Source: Phalacrocorax aristotelis
Taxonomy: Eukaryota; Chordata; Aves; Suliformes; Phalacrocoracidae
Assembly: GCF_949628215.1 (NCBI RefSeq)
Contig: NC_134279.1
Span: 64,153,766-64,217,765, forward strand
Length of the DNA: 64,000 nt
Reading direction: 5' to 3'
Of this stretch, positions 58,201-64,000 are shown one piece after another. The notes below the pieces were generated by a model. That model was not told the DNA's origin. It did no database searches and worked only from the letters and a program-made list of their open reading frames with translations. The position numbers were made by a program, and so were the translations under genes. Every line of letters starts with the position of its first letter. The stretch's first letter is position 1.

Positions 58201-61200
58201 TTTCACAAAACAAGTTTTCACTGTCAGTGCTACAGCATGTTTCTGTATTATACAGGAGTCATTCATGCTTGGAAAAATACCATTCCACAGCCAAAATGAA
58301 CGTGAGAAACAGTCTAAAATCCCACTCATTCTCTTCCCCTTGCAGAGAATTCCTTCATATCACTAAAGGACATAATCCAAGCATCACTTCCAATCCCTTC
58401 CTTTCAAGGATGCTGTCTAAATTCTAATGACTTTCTATATATTGCTTTGCCTGTATGTTTATTTCTGATCCTCCAAAGCTCTGACCATAAAGCCACCACT
58501 TACATTACCTCCTGTCAGCCTGGATTCACCGGCCTTTTTCTCACTGTCTTCCCTGCTAACCCCATTGCATTCCATCCATTCTGTATGCAGTGTGAGCCCC
58601 GGTTGAACATCCTGTCTTGATTGCCCCCCACCTTCTGTCTTACCCTTACTTGAAAAGTCAAAGTCCATACTTTGCCTAATTTAGTGCTTTAGATTTTCGA
58701 CTTCTTGTTGTCCTTTTAAAGCCTTTGTATAATGTAGTTTTTTCTTATTTAGTCTTACTGCCACCTCCTTCTGTTTAGGACTGATGCTAGAGTTGGTGCT
58801 TGCTGGGTTGTTTCTCCTAACCAGCACTTCTTTGCTATCCCCACACTTTCCCCTTTTTCTTAGTGAGGTCATGAGCCTGTTGAGGAAGATCATCTAAGCT
58901 TTCCTATACTTACTTGGTCTCTTGAAAGCCATTGTTGCCTAATTATTAAAAATGGATAAACTTATTTTGTGCTTGGAAAACTATGGAACAAACTGACCAA
59001 AACGTGCTCATCACCCTGACTGCTGCGTTTCACTGTGTTCATCTCTTGCTTGTTTCTGTAGGTTGGTATCTGCTGCCATATTTTGCTCAGTCTCTAGATC
59101 AGATAAACAATAGCTTTTTATTCTTCTAAAAATAAAAAAAAAAACAAACCAACCAAACCTTAATGATGTCTTGTTCTCATTTGCTCCACTCTAACAAACA
59201 TTAGAAGTGAAATAATTAAGGGAGTGATAAAATGGGAATAGCATAACCTGCAATTCAGGATGCTGTGTTCAGCCTCAGAGCCGCCTTTTGTGACCGTGGA
59301 GCTGATTGCTTAGGATGGAGCTTTCTCGTAATTTTGTTTTTGAGGCAGCTGTTGGTTGTGAACATTTACTTGTTACCTCATTTTGATTAAAAGTCTGGTC
59401 GGTTGGTGTTTTTTGTTGTTTAACTTTCTGAACGAACTGTCTTGGACTGAGGCAGGAGGTGAATGTTACAACACTGCGTATTTGCAGTGAGACTTTTTGA
59501 AGCTCAGACCAGTTTTCTATGGTAGTAATGATTCCTGACGGGCTGCTGGAACTTGGTTTTAGAAACGTGTGCATGGCTGCAAAAATGTATCCACAGCTGT
59601 CATGGGGTCCCTGGACATAGCAATTTACAACGTCAGAAGTGTATTTGGATTGTAAAAACTCACTCTGACGAGATAACTCGCTTCAAGCGTTTTTTTTTTT
59701 TTTTCTGTCTAGTCAAACAGCACATTGTGACTTGATGCATCTGCTAAACTTTGACTTTTTATTAATGAAGCATCTTATTATATCTGTCTGCTGCCTCTTT
59801 AGGCTGATAGTTTGCTTAGGCCATGATCCAGCAGACCACTTAACTGCTCAACTGAAGTCAAGGGAACTGCTTACAGGTTTAAAAGGAGTGTGTGGTGTGT
59901 TGGATTGGGGCCTTAGACAGCTGTATCTTAAGGGCAGAGAACTTTGCTTCCTTCTTGTTTGTCAAGTGCTTGCTATAATTCCAGTACATCAGAAGTGCTG
60001 ATGGTAATTATGGCAGTGGGAGCAAGAAAGCAATGAGGAGATCAAGGAAACCTGGTAAGGTTTACAGTATTGTTCATTGGCAGTTCAGTCTCTTCCTTTG
60101 CTAAATGGATTTGCAAGTAGAAGATGATTCCTCTTCTTCTCCCAAGCAAAAAGCCTTGTGATGAAATGAATAGGTAGTGCATTAAAATGCAAAATTATGT
60201 GCAGTAAGAGAAAGCCATGCATGAAGGATACTTAAGGACAGGAAACTCCTTTTGGATTGTAAGCAGGGTTTAAAAAAAAACGGTGATGGCTGAAAATGTG
60301 TAATGGTAAAACCAAAACATTGTTAAGTAGGACATGCACACACTTAAATATTTAAGCAATGTGAAACAACGAGTAGATGAACTACTGACCAAATAAATTA
60401 GCAAAACAAAAGTAAGGTTGCACCTCTAGCCTTTTTTATTTTCCTCCAAAGACTGCTAATTGCTGGAGGATTAAAATAATTCATACTCAAGGATGGAAAG
60501 TGATAATAGTGTGCAGAAGCTTGGATGCTCCAGCTATACAAGAAGCAGTGAAAGGAATACTTTTCTCTTTGTGTGATGTCAAAGCCAAAAAGGGGGGGCT
60601 GGGAAGGGAGAGGGTTGTGGCTTTTTGATGTCACTTTCAGAATAAAAATAATGCTGTAAAAGAAATAGCATAATCTTTTTCTATTTATCTAAGTCCTTTT
60701 TTCCTAAAGAGTTAGGGCAGCACTGTTAATTGATTTTTCTGACACTCGTAATAGCAGTTGTATTAAAAATAAGATACAAAGGATTTTTTTTTTCCAGAAG
60801 CTGAGCCCCGCAGAATCTGTTGTAGGAAAGTGGGTAGAGAGTGGATTATTGTACATCACTGTTCTCACGTAATTATAATCTGCTTGATTGGTGAAATGTG
60901 TGTTGTGCTTTTACATTGTCCATTTCAACCAGTGGTGTCTTTCCAGTAAGATTTGCTGGTTTAGGAGTAATAGCGTCAGGACGTCTCATGCCCTTTCAGT
61001 ATAAATAAAGGTTGTCCTAACAGCTGCTCAGATTGTGCTGGCAAAGTATCCATCTTTGCTGGAGTGCCAGTTTTTGGCTAGAGTATTTTAACACTCTGGA
61101 GCTTTTCTCTGGTTACCAATGGTTGAATCATTTCCAGCTGTGAAAACAGATGTGTGGCTTTTTTGGGAAGTGAAGTTAATTAGGGGAGGTTTATGAATTT

Positions 61201-64000
61201 TTTTTTTTTTTTTTATTATTATGGGTTTGGAGGATGCCTTTAGAAAAGAAGCCGTTTTTTTGAGCATGAAGTTGGACAGATTGTCAGCACATACAGCATT
61301 ATAAGGAAAATTTTGGGCATACCTGTGACAAAAAGGGCCTGCCTGTTGCCTCGTTACCTCCTAAAACCATGTTAAAATGAAAGGAAGAAATAATTACCAA
61401 ATAATTGATAACTAATAAAGTTGAGACAAAATTGGCAAGTAAAGTGTCTAGTTTATCTTAGTGCATGTTGTGTATTAATATCGCTATTTGGCCATTCTGT
61501 AAGACAGCTTACAGTAATTTAAAATCTGTGTGGGCCAACACTTCACGCGTCTCATTAAAGTTTTTGTTTTCTTTTGTCTTTGAAAGGAATTTTCTAGGTG
61601 AAAACTCTGGAAAATATTTGCCATGTTTCAGACATACTTTTTCCTTTTTGTGTTTAGCATAGTGATTTGTACCTTTAACACTGATGCCTATATTTAAGTC
61701 TGCTGGCGGGCACCACACAGTTGTTACGGAATAAGGAACTTTTTGTGTGATGAAACTCATTAGTTCTGTGATTTCTTTTTTACTCTTTTTATTATTAATT
61801 GTTACATAAAATACATGGCAAATGATGAAAAAAACTGCAGCAACTTGTTTATTTTTTGTTATTCTTGTTGTGACTAAGTGTCATATGAAATGGAGAGCTG
61901 TTAGAGCATCCTGAAACAAGGATGATATTCGTGTGCATGTTGTGCGTATGCTGGGGCTGCACAGTGTACTGCACGCTAAAACTCCAGATGTACAGAAGTA
62001 TCTCTAGAATTATCACTAAACCTTCATGTCTAAATGAACTATAAACTATCACTGAGCAGCATTCGGCTTTTCTAAGGCTACTACAACTGTAAGCGACCAA
62101 TGCAAATGGAAAAGATTGTTTAGACATGTATTTTGCATTTTTTTTCCCCCTATGGGAAAAAAATGAGTATTTGGAAAAATCATGGAGAGGCTAGTATTAA
62201 AAAACAACAAACCAAACTTGTGGAAATCACAAACATACGTATCCATGAAAACAAAGAACTTTTCTTCTCCTATTAGTAGGTTGAAATATGCTGTCGACTG
62301 TAGGACATATTTGGTGCCTTGGATGCATTCCCTTCTGGAGAGTCTCAATGAAAAGCTTTGCATGTTCGGAAGAATATGTTGTCTATCCGGGATTTGCAGA
62401 GAATGAGGAGAGGATGTACTTCTCCCATTTTAAAAGCCTGGGTAGCTGGCAGTGGGTTTGGGTGTTCTCTGTACAGGACATTGCTCACTACTTAAGCAGA
62501 ATGACTATCTGCCTTTGGATTAGTAGTTGCCCAGGATAAAGAATAGATGTAGCAGTGCTATGTGCAGTGCAAGTTTCTAAGGCATTACTGTGTTAGATTC
62601 CTATTTTTGGATATAATTTTGCCAAATATTAACTGTGTGAACTGTGTTTTGCCCTGGTTTTATGTCTCAAGCTAGGGTTTTGTGTTTTTTATTAATGCAG
62701 GTATCAGTAAACGTGATTTTCCTGTCTTCAGGAATGCTATTAGATTAAAAAAATGCAAAATTTTGTACTACTGTGATGTATAATTAAATCTTGTCACCAG
62801 GGAAGGCAGCGTAAAGTGTGGATCTGTTTTTTTCAATAGAAGATTTGTTGGGTTTGTTAGTGTGTTTTTCTTTTAATTTTTTTTTAAATGAAGAGTTATA
62901 AAGTATAAGACAAAAAGCAGACAAGAGAATAAAAGGGCTGGCATATTGAGAAATATTTTATTAAAATATTAATTCTTTTGTAGTTTGGAAGATGTAAAAC
63001 AAAGTGGCTGCAGAAGTCAGAGCTGTATTTGATTAGAAATCAAAAGGTTATTAATAGTTCTGATTACTTCAGCTTAGTTACGTCTGCTCTAGTATTACTC
63101 TTATTTGTTTGCAACACTAATCAAGCTCACTGTAAGCCCTTATCTTTGACCAGCCAGAAGAAATCATAAAAGGAAATAATTGTTTAGTGAGAAAGACTTT
63201 GATAACAGCATGACTCATGTGTGGGAGACAAGGAGATAACACTGAATGAAATGATATAACCAAGGTAGCTAAGGTGATAAATTCTTCAGTTGTCTTGTCC
63301 TCAGCAGTAAAATATACAGCAAATTAAAGATGTCTTTTCAAGAACGATCTTCAGAACTGATGGTATTTCTAATTTGCATGTGTAGAGGAAAGGGCTGAGA
63401 TTTGGTGTTGAGAAGAATAATATTTTGTAAAGCCACAGATTTACCCACGGAGTTTGACCAGTGAATTCAGCCATTGCTTATTATCCAGTTATCTCTCCAT
63501 TGAATTGAAAACAGTGGTTAATGTTTCAGTTTTATTTGATCAAAATATCTTCCAAAATTTAAGGATTTATCTGAAGGAAGGCATAAAGTATTCGGTAAAG
63601 CTTTTGATACTTATTGTACTGGTTAATCATTCTCATTGTTGGCGTTCTTTAGAAAGTCCTGTTTTTCATTAGGGTTGTTCAGAGTTAATTGTCTAGGCAG
63701 AGATTCTCTTTATGACTTGACCTGGTAGGTTGGGAAGCCCTTCAGTATCTTTTTGTTTCTCCTTCTGAAAAATACTTCCACTCAAGACACTGCTGTGTCG
63801 TCTTTTTGTTAAGCTAATCAGAGTGACCTCTTTAAGACTCTTACTGGAGGACATTTTTTTTGCAGACTTCAAGTACACTTGCATAACTTTTCTGTTTTCC
63901 TTCCAATTTCTTGATTTCCCTTCAGGAAGATCAGATGGCAGAAGCATGAGATGGTATTTCAGTACTGGGATCTCCAATGCTCTCAGTACTACAAAGAATT
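52241..64000. other. AT-rich region after the CpG island, probable first intron
   Basis: About 11.8 kb of AT-rich sequence running off the window. No exon with good splice sites and protein-like content was found on either strand, and no CR1 with a clear end. It holds homopolymer T runs (59691-59704, 61199-61214) and a palindromic element relic at 59815-59916. If the exon at 50286 is real, this is its first intron. Confidence 0.6.
59815..59916. mobile_element. Relic of a palindromic amniote MITE-like element
   Basis: The left end CTTAGGCCATGATCCAGCAG and the right end TTGGATTGGGGCCTTAG form imperfect terminal inverted repeats (about 19 of 27 positions pair between 59815-59841 and 59890-59916). 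The centre ACTGAAGTCAAGGGAACT resembles the core ATTGAAGTCAATGGGACT of a palindromic repeat common in turtle and crocodilian genomes (GGCCNTGATCCAGCAAAGCA ends). Named from memory of the pattern, not a search. Confidence 0.6.

Noticed and set aside
58459-58893. Two adjacent 70-codon minus-strand frames
   Set aside because: Pyrimidine-rich + strand gives charged minus-strand frames. They are in different frames with no ATG context or known family.

Overview
This is a vertebrate nuclear genome window, almost certainly from a bird. Three things support this. The interspersed repeats are CR1 retrotransposons, including copies with the CR1 3' end made of ATTCTRTG units. There are no L1 or Alu-type elements. 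A highly conserved gene sits in compact GT-AG introns beside a GC-rich CpG island. The genus cannot be fixed from the sequence.

Positions 4-36240 hold the 3' two thirds of DHX15 on the + strand, the DEAH-box RNA helicase of spliceosome disassembly. Ten coding exons join without a frame break into 508 codons plus a stop, running from helicase motif III to the C-terminal ...KEYSQY. The ATP-binding first RecA domain (motifs I and II) and the promoter lie before the window. The introns carry a young CR1 (3722-6234) and much older relics: part of an ancestral CR1 reverse transcriptase (about 2690-3330), an ancestral CR1 3' end (about 30625-30785), a short minus-strand CR1 tail (about 31862-31935) and an antisense MIR-like SINE (about 33555-33703). 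The 3' UTR has ATTAAA and AATAAA poly(A) signals.

Positions 36241-49250 are intergenic. They hold a second young CR1 tail (36753-37181) nearly identical to the intronic one, a strong 76-base hairpin (38387-38462), an unrecognised minus-strand ORF (43386-43757) and a decayed LINE reverse-transcriptase fragment near 44324-44530.

Positions about 49250-52045 form a large CpG island with GC boxes, G-quadruplex motifs, a CACGTGAC element and a (CGG)n run. Inside it, 50286-50372 looks like a first coding exon: an ATG in strong Kozak context, 29 codons, and a perfect CAG|GTAAG donor ending on a codon boundary. In amniotes the gene after DHX15 on the same strand is PPARGC1A, which in mammals has a far-upstream brain promoter. 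My leading inference is that this island is the avian counterpart of that distal promoter. A TATA box (52119-52127) with a short ORF lies at the island's 3' edge.

Positions 52240-64000 are AT-rich, with no supported exon, and are probably first intron. They contain a relic of a palindromic amniote element (59815-59916). I see no CRISPR array, operon, tRNA or rRNA gene. The most interesting material is the unexplained first exon and island, together with several old amniote repeat relics that can still be read.
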